The notes under the pieces were generated by a model that saw only the letters and a program-made list of their open reading frames with translations, searched no databases and was not told where the DNA came from. Shown here piece after piece: positions 53,763-63,635 of a stretch of DNA of 64,000 bases; within the stretch, counting starts at the first letter, position 1; each line of letters starts with the position of its first letter. The stretch lies in assembly GCF_030538495.1 (NCBI RefSeq), contig NZ_JAUNTW010000002.1:228975-292974 (forward strand), in the 5' to 3' direction. This stretch comes from Paracoccus sp. (in: a-proteobacteria). GTDB taxonomy: Bacteria > Pseudomonadota > Alphaproteobacteria > Rhodobacterales > Rhodobacteraceae. The position numbers were made by a program, and so were the translations under genes.

Positions 53763-55082
53763 ATGAAGCGTTTTACGACAGCCTCGGCCATTGCTCTGGT
53801 CGCGTCGATGGGTGCCGCGCAGGCGGAAACCACGATTGAATGGTGGCACGCCATGGGCGGCGAACTGGGCGCCAAACTGGAAGAAATCGTTCAGAATTTC
53901 AACGACAGCCAAGATCAATACCGCGTCGTTTCCGCCTATAAAGGCACCTATCCCGAAACCATGACCGCCGCGATTGCTGCGTTCCGCGCCAACCAACAGC
54001 CCGCCATCGTGCAGGTGTTCGAAGTCGGCACCGGCACCATGATGGCCGCCGAAGGCGCGATCGTCCCGGTTTACGAACTGATGCAGCAGCATGGTCAGAA
54101 CTTTGACCAGAACGCGTTCCTGCCGTCGGTTGTGGGTTATTATACCGACACCAACGGCAACATGCTGTCGATGCCGTTCAACAGCTCGACCCCGATTCTG
54201 TATTACAACAAAACCGTGTTCGAAAAGGCCGGTCTGGACCCCGAACAGGCCCCGAAAACCTGGGCTGATGTCGAAGCCTTCAGCAAACAGATCAAGGAAT
54301 CGGGCGCTGCGACCTGTGGTTTCACCACCGGCTGGGTGTCGTGGATTCAGACCGAAAACTTTAGCGCGTGGCACAACCAGGCCATCGGGACCGAAGAAAA
54401 CGGTTTCGGCGGTCTGGACGCGCGCCTGACCGTCAACGGTCCGGTTCAGGTCAAGCATTGGAACAACCTGAAGCGTTGGGCCGACGAAGGCATCTTTAAA
54501 TATGGCGGCCCGGTGGGCGGCAATGACGCGCCCCCGATGTTCTATTCGCAGGAATGTGCGATGATCATGAACAGCAGCGCCAGCCGCGCCGGTGTGATCG
54601 CCAATGCGACCGATTTCGAGCTGGGCTTTGGTATGCTGCCTTACTACGATGACGTCGAAGGCGCGCCGCAAAACAGCATCATCGGCGGCGCAACCCTGTG
54701 GGTTCTGTCGGGTCGTCCCGATGCGGAATATGCCGCCGTGGCTGCGTTCTTTGATTACCTGACCCAGCCCGAAGTTCAGGCTGACTGGGCCGAACCGACC
54801 GGCTATCTGCCGATCACGCAGGCCGCTTATGACCTGTCCACGGAACGCGGTTTCTTTGCCAACAATCCGGGCGCAGAAACGGGGATCAAACAGATCACGC
54901 TGAACGAACCGACCGCCAATTCCAAAGGTCTGCGTTTTGGTAACTATGTCCAGATCCGTGGCGTTATCGACGAAGAATTCGAACAGCTGATGTCGGGCTC
55001 CAAGGATGGTCAGGCCGCTCTGGACGCCGTTGTCGCCCGCGGCAACGCCCTGATCGAAGAATTCCAGGCCGCGAACCAGTAA
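53763..55082 (+). CDS. ugpB: sn-Glycerol-3-phosphate ABC transporter binding protein
   Basis: 439 residues, periplasmic, with a signal peptide ending AAQA (about residue 21). The mature start TTIEWWHAMGGELGAKLEEI and the segment PETMTAAIAAFRANQQPAIVQVFE are characteristic of UgpB. It feeds glycerol 3-phosphate or glycerophosphodiesters to the permease. An AAGGGGAACAGG stands before the ATG. First gene of ugpBAEC; the gap to ugpA is 70 bases. Confidence 0.95.
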   Translation: MKRFTTASAIALVASMGAAQAETTIEWWHAMGGELGAKLEEIVQNFNDSQDQYRVVSAYKGTYPETMTAAIAAFRANQQPAIVQVFEVGTGTMMAAEGAIVPVYELMQQHGQNFDQNAFLPSVVGYYTDTNGNMLSMPFNSSTPILYYNKTVFEKAGLDPEQAPKTWADVEAFSKQIKESGAATCGFTTGWVSWIQTENFSAWHNQAIGTEENGFGGLDARLTVNGPVQVKHWNNLKRWADEGIFKYGGPVGGNDAPPMFYSQECAMIMNSSASRAGVIANATDFELGFGMLPYYDDVEGAPQNSIIGGATLWVLSGRPDAEYAAVAAFFDYLTQPEVQADWAEPTGYLPITQAAYDLSTERGFFANNPGAETGIKQITLNEPTANSKGLRFGNYVQIRGVIDEEFEQLMSGSKDGQAALDAVVARGNALIEEFQAANQ

Positions 55083-55152
55083 GCCTGTGACATAACGGCG
55101 GGGGCTGCGTTTCGGCGCGGCCCCCTGCCCTTTCCCCGATATCGGAACCGCC

Positions 55153-56031
55153 ATGAAGCGCACGATCTTTCGCAATCAGCTTTTGCCGTGGCTGCTGTTG
55201 GCGCCGCAGTTGATCATCACCTTTGTGTTTTTCCTGTGGCCCGCCGCGCAGGCGGTGAAACAAAGTTTCCTGCGTCAGGACGCCTTCGGCACCCGCACGA
55301 CCTTTGTTGGTCTGGATAACTTCAAACGCCTGCTGAACAGCCCCGAATATCTGAACAGCGTTCAGGTGACGGCGGTGTTTGCGGTGTCGGTCACGGTGCT
55401 GTCGATGGGGCTGGCGCTGCTGTTGGCTGTGGCCGTGGATCGCATGATCCGGTCCACGCGGATTTACACCACGCTGCTGGTCTGGCCCTATGCCGTGGCC
55501 CCGGCGGTTGCGGGGATTTTGTGGTGGTTCATCTTTAACCCCACCATCGGGATTGTGCCTTATGTGCTGAACATGGTCGGTTACAACTGGAACCATATCA
55601 GTTCCAAAACCGATGCGATGATGCTGGTTGTGTTTGCCTCGGCGTGGAAACAGATCAGCTATAACTTTCTGTTCTTTGTCGCGGGTCTGCAAGCCATCCC
55701 CGCCAGCCTGCGCGAAGCCGCCGCCATCGACGGCGCGGGTCCGGTGCGGCGGTTTTTCGATATTACCTTTCCGCTGCTGTCGCCCACGACGTTCTTTTTG
55801 CTGGTGGTGAACATCGTTTACGCCATGTTTGACACCTTCGCGGTGATCGACACCATGACGCGCGGAGGCCCCGCCCAAGGCACGAATATCATGGTGTATA
55901 AGGTCTATTTCGACGGCTTTATCGGGCAGAATATGGGCAGTTCGGCGGCGCAATCGGTGTTCCTGATGCTGATCGTGATTGCTCTGACCGTGATCCAATT
56001 CCGTTACATCGAAAAGAAGGTCGCGTATTGA
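55153..56031 (+). CDS. ugpA: sn-Glycerol-3-phosphate ABC permease UgpA
   Basis: 292 residues, about six membrane helices, MalF-type. The cytosolic EAA loop is [25 protein letters not shown] (in parts: [17 protein letters not shown], near 195). The stop TGA overlaps the ugpE ATG (TGATG). The order B-A-E-C is the standard one. Confidence 0.94.
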   Translation: MKRTIFRNQLLPWLLLAPQLIITFVFFLWPAAQAVKQSFLRQDAFGTRTTFVGLDNFKRLLNSPEYLNSVQVTAVFAVSVTVLSMGLALLLAVAVDRMIRSTRIYTTLLVWPYAVAPAVAGILWWFIFNPTIGIVPYVLNMVGYNWNHISSKTDAMMLVVFASAWKQISYNFLFFVAGLQAIPASLREAAAIDGAGPVRRFFDITFPLLSPTTFFLLVVNIVYAMFDTFAVIDTMTRGGPAQGTNIMVYKVYFDGFIGQNMGSSAAQSVFLMLIVIALTVIQFRYIEKKVAY

Positions 56032-56879
56032 TGATTGAAAATCGCCCCGGCCTGAATCTGATGGCGCATATCGTGCTGATCCTTGGGGTCTGCGTGGTGG
56101 CGTTGCCGGTGTGGATCGCCTTTGTGGCGTCCACGCTGGGTCCGACCGATTTTATGCGCGGCACGCTGCCTTTGTGGCCCGGCCCGCATTTCGTTGAAAA
56201 CTATTCCCGGATGCTGGACAGCGGGCTGTCGACCAGCGGCACGCCCGCCGTGGGTCCGATGATGCTGAACAGCCTGATCATGGCGCTGTGCATTGCGATT
56301 GGGAAAATCATCATCTCGCTGCTGTCGGCGTTCGCGATTGTCTATTTCCGGTTTCCGTTCCGGGGGTTGGCGTTCTGGTGCATCTTCATCACCCTGATGC
56401 TGCCGGTCGAGGTGCGGATCGTCCCCACCTTTCAGGTTGTGGCCGATCTGGGGATGCTGAACAGCTATGCCGGGTTGACGATCCCGCTGATCGCATCAGC
56501 CACGGCGACCTTTCTGTTCCGTCAGGTGTTCCTGACCATCCCCGATGAACTGACCGAGGCCGCCCGCATCGACGGCGCCGGCCCGATCAAATTTTTCGTC
56601 GATATTCTGCTGCCGCTGTCGCGCACGAATATCGCGGCGCTGTTCGTGATCCTGTTTATCTATGGCTGGAACCAATATCTGTGGCCGCTGCTGATCACGA
56701 CCAGCTCGGATTATTACACCATTGTTGCGGGGATTCGGCGGATGGCCGACGCCGTGGACGGGTTGCCGCAATGGCATCTGGTGATGGCAACCGCGATGCT
56801 GGCCATGCTGCCGCCGGTCGCGGTCGTCATCGGGATGCAGCGGCTGTTCGTCAAAGGTCTTGTCGAGACGGAGAAATAA
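56031..56879 (+). CDS. ugpE: sn-Glycerol-3-phosphate ABC permease UgpE
   Basis: 282 residues, about six membrane helices, MalG-type. The EAA loop is [19 protein letters not shown] (about 180). I took the ATG that overlaps the ugpA stop rather than the TTG one codon earlier. The C-terminus [13 protein letters not shown] fits the MalG-like tail that contacts the other half-site. Confidence 0.94.
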   Translation: MIENRPGLNLMAHIVLILGVCVVALPVWIAFVASTLGPTDFMRGTLPLWPGPHFVENYSRMLDSGLSTSGTPAVGPMMLNSLIMALCIAIGKIIISLLSAFAIVYFRFPFRGLAFWCIFITLMLPVEVRIVPTFQVVADLGMLNSYAGLTIPLIASATATFLFRQVFLTIPDELTEAARIDGAGPIKFFVDILLPLSRTNIAALFVILFIYGWNQYLWPLLITTSSDYYTIVAGIRRMADAVDGLPQWHLVMATAMLAMLPPVAVVIGMQRLFVKGLVETEK

Positions 56880-56880
56880 C

Positions 56881-57885
56881 GTGGCTTCAATCACTCTGGA
56901 AAATGTCGGCAAGGTGTATGCGGGTGGCACGCGCGCGGTTGGCGACGTGAATATCGACATCGCGGATGGCGAATTTATCGTGCTGGTCGGCCCGTCGGGT
57001 TGCGGCAAATCCACGCTGCTGCGCATGGTCGCGGGGCTGGAAACCATCACCGACGGCAGTGTTCGCATCGGGGATCGGGTCGTGAATGACGTCGAACCTG
57101 CGGATCGTGACATCGCCATGGTGTTTCAGAATTACGCCCTCTATCCGCATATGTCGGTGCGTCAGAATCTGGCCTATGGCCTGAAAAACCGCCGCACGCC
57201 GCGCGCCGAAATCGACCGCCGCGTCAATGAAGCGGCCGAGATTTTGCAGATCGGCCCGTTTCTGGACCGCAAACCCCGCGCCCTGTCCGGCGGTCAGCGT
57301 CAGCGCGTCGCCATGGGCCGCGCGATTGTGCGCGAACCGGCGGCGTTTTTGTTCGATGAACCGCTGTCGAATCTGGACGCCAAACTGCGCGTTCAGATGC
57401 GGCTGGAGATCAAAGAACTGCAACGCCGCCTGCGCACGACCAGCCTTTATGTGACGCATGACCAGCTTGAGGCGATGACGCTGGCTGACCGTCTGGTGGT
57501 GCTGAATGGCGGGCGCGTGGAACAGATCGGCACCCCGCTTGAGGTGTATCGCCGCCCGGCATCAGCCTTTGTGGCGGGCTTTATCGGCAGCCCGGCGATG
57601 AACCTGATTGACGCGCGCGCCGTGCCGTTTTTGCCGGGAACCGCCCATGCGGGCAGCGTCGGCATCCGCCCCGAAGATCTGACCCTGACCCACGATGGTC
57701 CCATCGACATGCAGGTGACAGCGGTCGAAGAATTGGGCGCGCAGCGTCTGGTTCACGGCACCACGGGCGGCGAACGTCTGACCATCACCCTGCCATCGGG
57801 CGCGCCTTTGGGCGATCATCTGCGCCTGTCGGTGGCGCCCGATGCGCTGCATCTGTTTGATCGCGACACCGGCGCGCGGATGTAA
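56881..57885 (+). CDS. ugpC: sn-Glycerol-3-phosphate ABC ATPase UgpC
   Basis: 334 residues. MalK-like ATPase: Walker [10 protein letters not shown] (about 37), signature [15 protein letters not shown], Walker [16 protein letters not shown], and a C-terminal TOBE-type domain (about 235-330). It starts at a GTG one base past the ugpE stop; a seven-codon extension into ugpE is rejected. UgpQ, which cuts glycerophosphodiesters and often follows, is absent here. A hairpin overlaps the stop codon. Confidence 0.95.
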   Translation: MASITLENVGKVYAGGTRAVGDVNIDIADGEFIVLVGPSGCGKSTLLRMVAGLETITDGSVRIGDRVVNDVEPADRDIAMVFQNYALYPHMSVRQNLAYGLKNRRTPRAEIDRRVNEAAEILQIGPFLDRKPRALSGGQRQRVAMGRAIVREPAAFLFDEPLSNLDAKLRVQMRLEIKELQRRLRTTSLYVTHDQLEAMTLADRLVVLNGGRVEQIGTPLEVYRRPASAFVAGFIGSPAMNLIDARAVPFLPGTAHAGSVGIRPEDLTLTHDGPIDMQVTAVEELGAQRLVHGTTGGERLTITLPSGAPLGDHLRLSVAPDALHLFDRDTGARM

Positions 57886-57894
57886 CGCGCCGGT
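57868..57894 (+). terminator. Hairpin at the end of ugpC
   Basis: ACCGGCGCG and CGCGCCGGT form a 9-bp stem around the last codons and stop of ugpC, followed by TCGTTT. Probable weak terminator of the ugp operon. Confidence 0.6.
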
Positions 57895-57915
57895 TCGTTT
57901 GCGTCAGGCGCGGGG

Positions 57916-58962
57916 TTACCCCTGCGCCTGTTTGCGATTCCACAGGATCGAGCTGACAAACGACATGGCAATGAAGGTCGCGCCCAACAGGCCGGTGACG
58001 ACTTCGGGCAGGTGCCACATGGTCTGGCCGAACATGATGATCGACAAAATCAGGATCGACCAGAACGCGCCATGTTCCAGATAACGGAATTCAGCCAGCG
58101 TGCCGCGTTCCACCAGCATCACGGTCATGGAACGCACATACATCGCGCCAATGCCCAGACCAATCGCGATCAGGAACAGGTTCTGCGTCAGCGCAAAGGC
58201 CCCGATCACCCCGTCAAAGCTGAACGACGCGTCCAGCACCTCAAGATACAGGAAACCGCCCAGACCCGCCTGTGCGCCGGTGCGCGCGGTGTTTTCGCCA
58301 CCCCAACGGTCCAGAACATGGCCCAAGGCGTCCACGGCCTGAAAGGTAACGATCCCCCACATCGCACTGAACATAAACAGCTTTTCATCCTGAACCGGCA
58401 ACAGCCAGACGAAAACCAGAATGACGATCAGGACAAAGCCAACCTCCATCCCGCGCACGGAACCACAGGCACGCAGGCCCCGTTCGATGCGGCCGATCCA
58501 GTCCACCTCTTTGGATTGGTCAAAGAAAAACGACAGCGCGACCAGCATCAGGAACGCGCCCCCGAAGGCCGCAATCGGCAGATGCGCGTCACCGATCAGT
58601 TCGGCATAGCGCGCGGGGTCGGTTGCCGCCAGTTGGATCGCGGCCCACGGCCCGACCTGCGCGGCGATGACCACGATCAGCAACGGGAACACAACCCGCA
58701 TCCCGAACACAGCGATCAGGATCCCCCATGTCAGAAACCGCCGTTGCCATTCGGGCGTCATCGTTTTCAGCTTATTCGCGTTGACGATGGCGTTATCAAA
58801 CGACAGCGAGATCTCCAGCACCGCCAGCACAGCGGCAATCATCAAAAACGACAGCGCCCCGGACATGGTGCCGGAAAACTGCCAACCCAGCCAACCGGCC
58901 AGCAAAATCCCCGCCGCCGTCACAATCAACGGCCAGCGAAGGTAAGACATGGTGGAACGCAT
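57916..58962 (-). CDS. DUF475-family membrane protein (TerC-superfamily-like)
   Basis: 348 residues with about eight to nine hydrophobic segments. Acidic motifs inside membrane segments, LEISLSFDNAIVNANKL (about 49-65) and LEVLDASFSFDGVIGAFAL (about 228-246), are the paired Asp/Glu/Asn signatures of DUF475, a relative of TerC. TerC-type proteins are linked to metal ions, for example Mn2+, so a cation role is likely but unproven. AGGAG precedes the ATG giving MRSTMSYLRWP. Neighbour of corA on the same strand. Confidence 0.85.
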   Translation of the reverse strand: MRSTMSYLRWPLIVTAAGILLAGWLGWQFSGTMSGALSFLMIAAVLAVLEISLSFDNAIVNANKLKTMTPEWQRRFLTWGILIAVFGMRVVFPLLIVVIAAQVGPWAAIQLAATDPARYAELIGDAHLPIAAFGGAFLMLVALSFFFDQSKEVDWIGRIERGLRACGSVRGMEVGFVLIVILVFVWLLPVQDEKLFMFSAMWGIVTFQAVDALGHVLDRWGGENTARTGAQAGLGGFLYLEVLDASFSFDGVIGAFALTQNLFLIAIGLGIGAMYVRSMTVMLVERGTLAEFRYLEHGAFWSILILSIIMFGQTMWHLPEVVTGLLGATFIAMSFVSSILWNRKQAQG

Positions 58963-59019
58963 CAGAATCTCCTGCAATTCAGCGCGCAGATAGGGCGCGG
59001 CGCGCGCAACGACAAGGGG

Positions 59020-59982
59020 TCATAACCACTTCTTCCAGCGCAGGAACAAATAGGTGCCAACCGTGGTCACAACCATCATCCCCAAGGCCATGGCATAGCC
59101 CCAGGCGAAATGCAGTTCCGGCATGTTTTCAAAGTTCATGCCGTAAATGCTGGCGATCAGCGTCGGCGGCAGGAACAGCGCCGCGATGACCGACAGAATC
59201 CGCACGGCGTTGTTTTGTTGCAGGTTAATCATGCCCAGCGTGGTATCGACCGCCAGACTGACCCGGTTGGCCAGAAAATCGGCGTGAACCTCTAACGCTT
59301 GCAGGTCGCGGATCTGGGCGCGGATGATGGGGCGCAGGCGGTCGCCTTCGGGGCGGTCGTCCAGCGTGACGGTATAAAACGCCAGCATCCGTTCCATCGT
59401 CAACAGCCCGATGCGGACGCGGGCCATGGTTTCGGCCTCGACGCCCACCTGATGCAGGGCGGCGTGCAGTTTGTCGGATGCGGCGCCCACGGCGCTGCGG
59501 TCAAAGACGCTGGCCGTCACCTCATCCAGACCGCGCCCGCCGATTTCCAGAATATCGGCAAGGCGGGCGATGATTTCTTCGACCAGACCGCAGAACACGC
59601 GATCCACCGATCCGCAGCCCGCCGTTGATCGTTCCGCGCGGGTGGGAAAGGTCAGGAACGGGCGCGGCGAATGGTGGCGCACCGTGACCAGCCGGTCGGC
59701 GGCCAGAATGAACGTCACCGGCATGGCCGCGCGGTCGCCGCCCGCCTTTTCGCCGGGCATGACCACCGTCATGTAATCCACGCCCGTTTCGCGATAGAGG
59801 CGGTTGGACAGTTCAATCTCCTCCATATCGCCCAGCGTGGGAACGGTGATGCCCAGACCCGCCAGCATCGCCATTTCCGGGTCCGACGGCTGGATCATGT
59901 CGATCCACACCGCGTCGGAAATGTCGGCATCCTTGGGCAGCCGCGCCAACCGGCCGTTTTCCGCGATATAGGCGTAATGCAT
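59020..59982 (-). CDS. corA: CorA-family magnesium/cobalt channel
   Basis: 320 residues. A large cytosolic domain precedes two C-terminal membrane helices. The hallmark YGMNFEN lies at the end of the first helix (about 275), followed by LHFAWGYAMALGMMVVTTVGTYLFL (in parts). It forms pentamers that admit Mg2+ and Co2+ down their gradient. The start MHYAYIAENGRLA is preferred to a frame nine codons longer. It lies 57 bases upstream of the DUF475 gene on the same strand. Confidence 0.92.
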   Translation of the reverse strand: MHYAYIAENGRLARLPKDADISDAVWIDMIQPSDPEMAMLAGLGITVPTLGDMEEIELSNRLYRETGVDYMTVVMPGEKAGGDRAAMPVTFILAADRLVTVRHHSPRPFLTFPTRAERSTAGCGSVDRVFCGLVEEIIARLADILEIGGRGLDEVTASVFDRSAVGAASDKLHAALHQVGVEAETMARVRIGLLTMERMLAFYTVTLDDRPEGDRLRPIIRAQIRDLQALEVHADFLANRVSLAVDTTLGMINLQQNNAVRILSVIAALFLPPTLIASIYGMNFENMPELHFAWGYAMALGMMVVTTVGTYLFLRWKKWL

Positions 59983-60012
59983 GGGCGACTCGCTGCTGTT
60001 TCGCCCCACCCT

Positions 60013-61209
60013 TTAGCGCGCTTCGCCGCCTATGAACACCGCCAGATCGGCCACATTCGTGCCGGTCGCGCCGGTCACGATCACGGCGCCTGCGGCGTCC
60101 AGTGCCGGGGTGGAATCGTTGCGCATCAGCGCGGCGTCGGGGTCCATTCCGGCGGCGCGGATGCGGGCCAGCGTGTCGGGGCCAACAATCCCGCCCGCAG
60201 CAAAGCCCGGCCCGTCGCGGCCATCGCTGCCCATCGCGGCGAAACACCACGCCCCCGGCAGATCGCCCGCCGCCCGCGCGAACCGCAACGCCAGTTCCTG
60301 ATTGCGCCCGCCCATGCCGTCACCGGTCAGCCGCACCGTGGTTTCGCCGCCAAAGACCAGCACGCGGTTCGGATTGTCCCGCGCCACGCGGATCAGGCGT
60401 TCGGCGCAATCCTGCACATCGCCCGACAGCGCGACCCCGCCATCCGCCGCGCCTGCGTCCATCATCGCGCGCAGGCTGAGGCTGTTGGACCCGATCAGCA
60501 CGTTATCCGCGCGCCCCCGCACGGGGTCACGTTCACGCGCCAGTGCCGCGCGCACCGTATCGGGCAGGTCGTCCCAAATCCACACATCCCGCGCCATCTG
60601 CGCCGCATCCGCGACGCTGCCAATCGGCGCAACCGTTGGCCCGGATGCCACCACGCGCAGATCGTCGCCCGGCACATCCGACAGGATCAGCGCGGTGATT
60701 GGCGCAGGACACAGCCGCAGCCAGCCGCCGCCCTTTTGCACCGACAGAGCCTGACGGATCAGATTTGTTTGCACAATATCCGCACCGCATCCCAACAGCA
60801 ACCGGTTCACCGCCTGTTTATCTGTCAACGAAACTCCGGCCACCGGCGCGGGCAGCATCGCGGAACCCCCGCCCGAAATCAGCGCCAGCACCGGCCCCTG
60901 CGCCGACCGCAGCGCGCGCGCCACCTGTTCCGCCGCCGCCAGCCCCGCCGCGTCCGGCACCGGGTGGCCGGCGGTCAGAACCGTGGCGCGGGGCAGCGGC
61001 GCGTCATTGCCGGCATTGGTCACGATCAGCGCCCGCGCGTCGGGCAGCGCGTTCAGTGCCGCGCCCGCCATGGCCCGCGCGGCCTTGCCCAGCGCGATGA
61101 TCTGAACCGCATCCACCGGGTGATCGCGCAAATGACGCGCCACAGCCTGCGCCGGGTCCGCCGCGCGAACCCCCACATCCAACAATGCCAAAGCCCGTTC
61201 GCGCATCAC
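60013..61209 (-). CDS. Glycerate 2-kinase (DUF4147/MOFRL family)
   Basis: 398 residues. Phosphorylates glycerate to 2-phosphoglycerate. The N-terminal domain has IIALGKAARAMAGAAL (about 38-53), a GHPVPD motif, and the glycine-rich ALISGGGSAMLPAP. The C-terminal MOFRL-like domain has GGETTVRLTGDGMGGRNQELALRFA (in parts), diagnostic of TtuD/GckA. It fits a photorespiration-like or tartrate/glyoxylate route, though the pathway genes are not here. It lies 30 bases upstream of corA on the same strand. Confidence 0.9.
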   Translation of the reverse strand: MMRERALALLDVGVRAADPAQAVARHLRDHPVDAVQIIALGKAARAMAGAALNALPDARALIVTNAGNDAPLPRATVLTAGHPVPDAAGLAAAEQVARALRSAQGPVLALISGGGSAMLPAPVAGVSLTDKQAVNRLLLGCGADIVQTNLIRQALSVQKGGGWLRLCPAPITALILSDVPGDDLRVVASGPTVAPIGSVADAAQMARDVWIWDDLPDTVRAALARERDPVRGRADNVLIGSNSLSLRAMMDAGAADGGVALSGDVQDCAERLIRVARDNPNRVLVFGGETTVRLTGDGMGGRNQELALRFARAAGDLPGAWCFAAMGSDGRDGPGFAAGGIVGPDTLARIRAAGMDPDAALMRNDSTPALDAAGAVIVTGATGTNVADLAVFIGGEAR

Positions 61210-61220
61210 CCCCCCAAACG

Positions 61221-61246
61221 AAAAAGGGCGCCCCGCAAGGCGCCCC
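61221..61246 (-). terminator. Intrinsic terminator after the CsbD-like gene
   Basis: GGGCGCC and GGCGCCC form a 7-bp stem; on the minus strand TTTTT follows. It sits between the CsbD-like gene and the glycerate kinase gene, ending the small CsbD-like transcript. Confidence 0.8.
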
Positions 61247-61265
61247 TGATAGTATGCTGCGACAA

Positions 61266-61466
61266 TCAGCCTTTGTCGCGGAAATAATCGTCGATTTCAC
61301 GCTCGGCGTCGTTTTTCGCCCAGCCGTATTTTTCCTGCAATTTGCCAGCCAGCTGATCTTTGTTGCCGTCGATCTGGTCGATCTCGTCGTCGGTCAGCTC
61401 GCCCCATTTTTCTTTGACGTTGCCTTTAAGTTGCTTCCATTTGCCTTGGATAATATCCCAGTTCAT
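61266..61466 (-). CDS. CsbD-family stress-response protein
   Basis: 66 residues, small, acidic and helical. [20 protein letters not shown] and [19 protein letters not shown] are the CsbD consensus. In Bacillus csbD is under the general stress sigma factor; here the role is inferred as a stress protein. An AGGAG stands before the ATG. It has its own terminator and is likely a strongly expressed single gene. Confidence 0.9.
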   Translation of the reverse strand: MNWDIIQGKWKQLKGNVKEKWGELTDDEIDQIDGNKDQLAGKLQEKYGWAKNDAEREIDDYFRDKG

Positions 61467-61533
61467 GACTTGCTCCTGTTAAGGTTGGCATTCGTATGAC
61501 CAGACAACACCGCAGGCCCGGAATGGTTCCCGC

Positions 61534-62481
61534 CTAAGTCACCAAATCGCGCGGAGTCTCACCAGCAGCGAAATCCATCAGGTTTGACAGCGCGCGCAGC
61601 CCCATATCGGTGCGGGTTTCGTCGGTCGCGGTTCCCAGATGCGGCAGCAGGCTGGTGTTCGGCGCATCCATCAGCGCCTGCGGGATTTGCGGTTCGCGCG
61701 CATAGACATCCAACCCCGCCCCCGCGATGACGCGGTGATGCAGGGCATGGATCAGCGCGGCTTCGTCCACCACATCGCCGCGCGCGATATTGACCAGATA
61801 GCCCCCCGGCCCCAAGGCGCGCAGTTCCGCCGCGCCAATCAGGTTGCGCGTTTCCGCCCCGCCCGGAACCGCCAGAACCGCCACATCGCAATCCGTCAGC
61901 ATCTGATGCAGGTCATCCATCTGGCGCGCCGGAACGTCCAGTGCCGACACAACGGACCGGTTGTAAAACACCACCCCCATGCCAAAGCCGAAATGACACC
62001 GGCGGGCAATCGCCTTGCCAATCCGGCCCATGCCGATAATGCCCACCGTCGCGCCGGTCGCGTTACGGCCCAGCAATTGCGTGGGGTTCCAGCCGGTCCA
62101 GTCGCCCGCGCGCAAAATCTGTTCCCCCTGCGACGCGCGGCGCAGCACCATCAGGATCAAGGTTAACGCAATATCGGCGGTCGCATCGGTCACAACGTCG
62201 GGAGTGTTGGTGACCGCGACCCCCGCCGCACGCGCCGCCGCAATGTCGATATGGTTATACCCCGCGCCGAAATTCGCCAAAATCCGACAGCGCAGATCGC
62301 CGCCAAAGGCCTGCGCGTCGAACGCATCGCCCAGCGTCGGGATGATCGCGTCATAATCACGCAGCGCCTGCGCCGCCTGTTTTGACGTCATCGGCGTGTT
62401 GTCGCGGAAATCGGCGTCAAAGCGCCCCCGGATCGCCGCCGTCGCGCGTTCGGTCATGGGGCGGGTGATGAGCAGCTTCAA
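61534..62481 (-). CDS. D-2-hydroxyacid dehydrogenase (GhrB/glyoxylate reductase-like)
   Basis: 315 residues. NAD(P)-dependent reductase of the D-specific family: [13 protein letters not shown] (about 150-162) binds the cofactor, and the catalytic Arg (NIARGDVV), Glu (AREPQIP region) and His ([13 protein letters not shown]) are present. It could reduce glyoxylate or hydroxypyruvate, a step next to the glycerate kinase reaction. The start is a TTG that overlaps the csaA stop (TTGA) and is preceded by GGAGG; longer frames run into csaA and lack the family's N-terminus. Confidence 0.9.
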   Translation of the reverse strand: MKLLITRPMTERATAAIRGRFDADFRDNTPMTSKQAAQALRDYDAIIPTLGDAFDAQAFGGDLRCRILANFGAGYNHIDIAAARAAGVAVTNTPDVVTDATADIALTLILMVLRRASQGEQILRAGDWTGWNPTQLLGRNATGATVGIIGMGRIGKAIARRCHFGFGMGVVFYNRSVVSALDVPARQMDDLHQMLTDCDVAVLAVPGGAETRNLIGAAELRALGPGGYLVNIARGDVVDEAALIHALHHRVIAGAGLDVYAREPQIPQALMDAPNTSLLPHLGTATDETRTDMGLRALSNLMDFAAGETPRDLVT

Positions 62482-62807
62482 AACAAACGTCCTCCGTTCG
62501 GGACGTCCTGATCGGGGCGGATCAGAACAACCTCGCCATCCGCATCGGGAACGCCCAGCACCAGAACCTGCGACAGAAACGGCCCGATCTGGCGCGGGGG
62601 AAAGTTCACCACGCACAGCACCTGTTTGCCGACCAGAGTTTCGGGATCGTAATGCCGCGTAATCTGGGCCGATGATTTGCGTTCCCCCAGATCGCCCACA
62701 TCCAGCCACAGCTTGATCGCGGGCTTGCGCGCCTGCGGGAACGGCTCGGCGCGGGTGATGGTGGCGACGCGAATATCCACCTTGGCGAAATCGTCCCAGT
62801 CAATCAT
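62478..62807 (-). CDS. csaA: tRNA-binding protein CsaA-like
   Basis: 109 residues, a single tRNA-binding OB domain. [16 protein letters not shown] (about 9-24) and the C-terminal [18 protein letters not shown] are typical of CsaA, which forms dimers and binds tRNA or acts as a protein-secretion helper. The stop overlaps the TTG of the dehydrogenase gene and the start overlaps the proC stop (ATGA), so three genes are coupled. Confidence 0.9.
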   Translation of the reverse strand: MIDWDDFAKVDIRVATITRAEPFPQARKPAIKLWLDVGDLGERKSSAQITRHYDPETLVGKQVLCVVNFPPRQIGPFLSQVLVLGVPDADGEVVLIRPDQDVPNGGRLF

Positions 62808-63607
62808 GCGCCGCGCCCCAATTCCCGCCCGCGTTCGGTGGCCGAGGCAACCGTGCGCGTCATCAGATCGGGCAGTTCCGGCATCAGCACCGCCAGCCCT
62901 GCCGCCGTGGTGCCTCCGGGTGATGTCACGTTTTCGCGCAGCAGCGCCGGGTCGTCATCGGCGTGAACGGCCAAGGCCCCCGCCCCCGCCACCGTCGCCC
63001 GCGCCAGTTCCAAGGCCAGGTCCGGGGCCAGCCCCTGCGCAGTGCCAGCCTGCGCCATAGCCTCGATCATGTGAAACACATAAGCCGGGCCGCTGCCGGA
63101 CAAGGCGGTCACGGCGTCCATCTGATCTTCGGATTCCAGACGCACGACGCGGCCCACCGCCTCCATCAGCGCCTGCGCCTGATCCAGATGCTCTGCCGTG
63201 GCGCGCCCGTTGCCGATCATCGCGGAAATGCCCTGCCCGATGGCGGCGGGCGTGTTCGGCATCACCCGCACAATCGCCGCATGAGGAAAGGCCGCCTGAT
63301 AGGTCGCAATCGTCGTTCCCGCCGCGACCGAGATCACCAGCGTATCGCGCACAGCCCCCAATTCGGCCAGCACCCCCGCCATCATCTGCGGCTTGACCGC
63401 CAGCACCAGAACCGCCGGATCGTCAGGCACATCGGCATTGATACGCAGGCCCTGCCCCTGCCATTCGGGCGCGATCTGGGGGTCAATCACCGACACCGCC
63501 GCCGGGTCCAGACCCTGCGCCAGCCATCCGCGCAGCATCGCGCCGCCCATGCGCCCGCAGCCGACCAGCACCAGCCCGCGCGCGTTTATCGTTGAAAAAT
63601 CGGTCAT
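62804..63607 (-). CDS. proC: Pyrroline-5-carboxylate reductase
   Basis: 267 residues. Last step of proline synthesis, NAD(P)H-dependent. The cofactor loop is [10 protein letters not shown] (about 14-23), and the C-terminal domain has [11 protein letters not shown] and [11 protein letters not shown], the family signature. The start [11 protein letters not shown] was chosen; a 20-codon extension runs toward the ybjN stop. It lies 28 bases downstream of the ybjN gene on the same strand, a common neighbour pair in this group. Confidence 0.96.
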   Translation of the reverse strand: MTDFSTINARGLVLVGCGRMGGAMLRGWLAQGLDPAAVSVIDPQIAPEWQGQGLRINADVPDDPAVLVLAVKPQMMAGVLAELGAVRDTLVISVAAGTTIATYQAAFPHAAIVRVMPNTPAAIGQGISAMIGNGRATAEHLDQAQALMEAVGRVVRLESEDQMDAVTALSGSGPAYVFHMIEAMAQAGTAQGLAPDLALELARATVAGAGALAVHADDDPALLRENVTSPGGTTAAGLAVLMPELPDLMTRTVASATERGRELGRGA

Positions 63608-63635
63608 TTGCCCCCCTGTCGCGGGGCTGCGCCCC

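Noticed and set aside
59671-61287. A 538-codon plus-strand frame opposite corA and the glycerate kinase gene
   Set aside because: Antisense shadow; it crosses two genes and a terminator.
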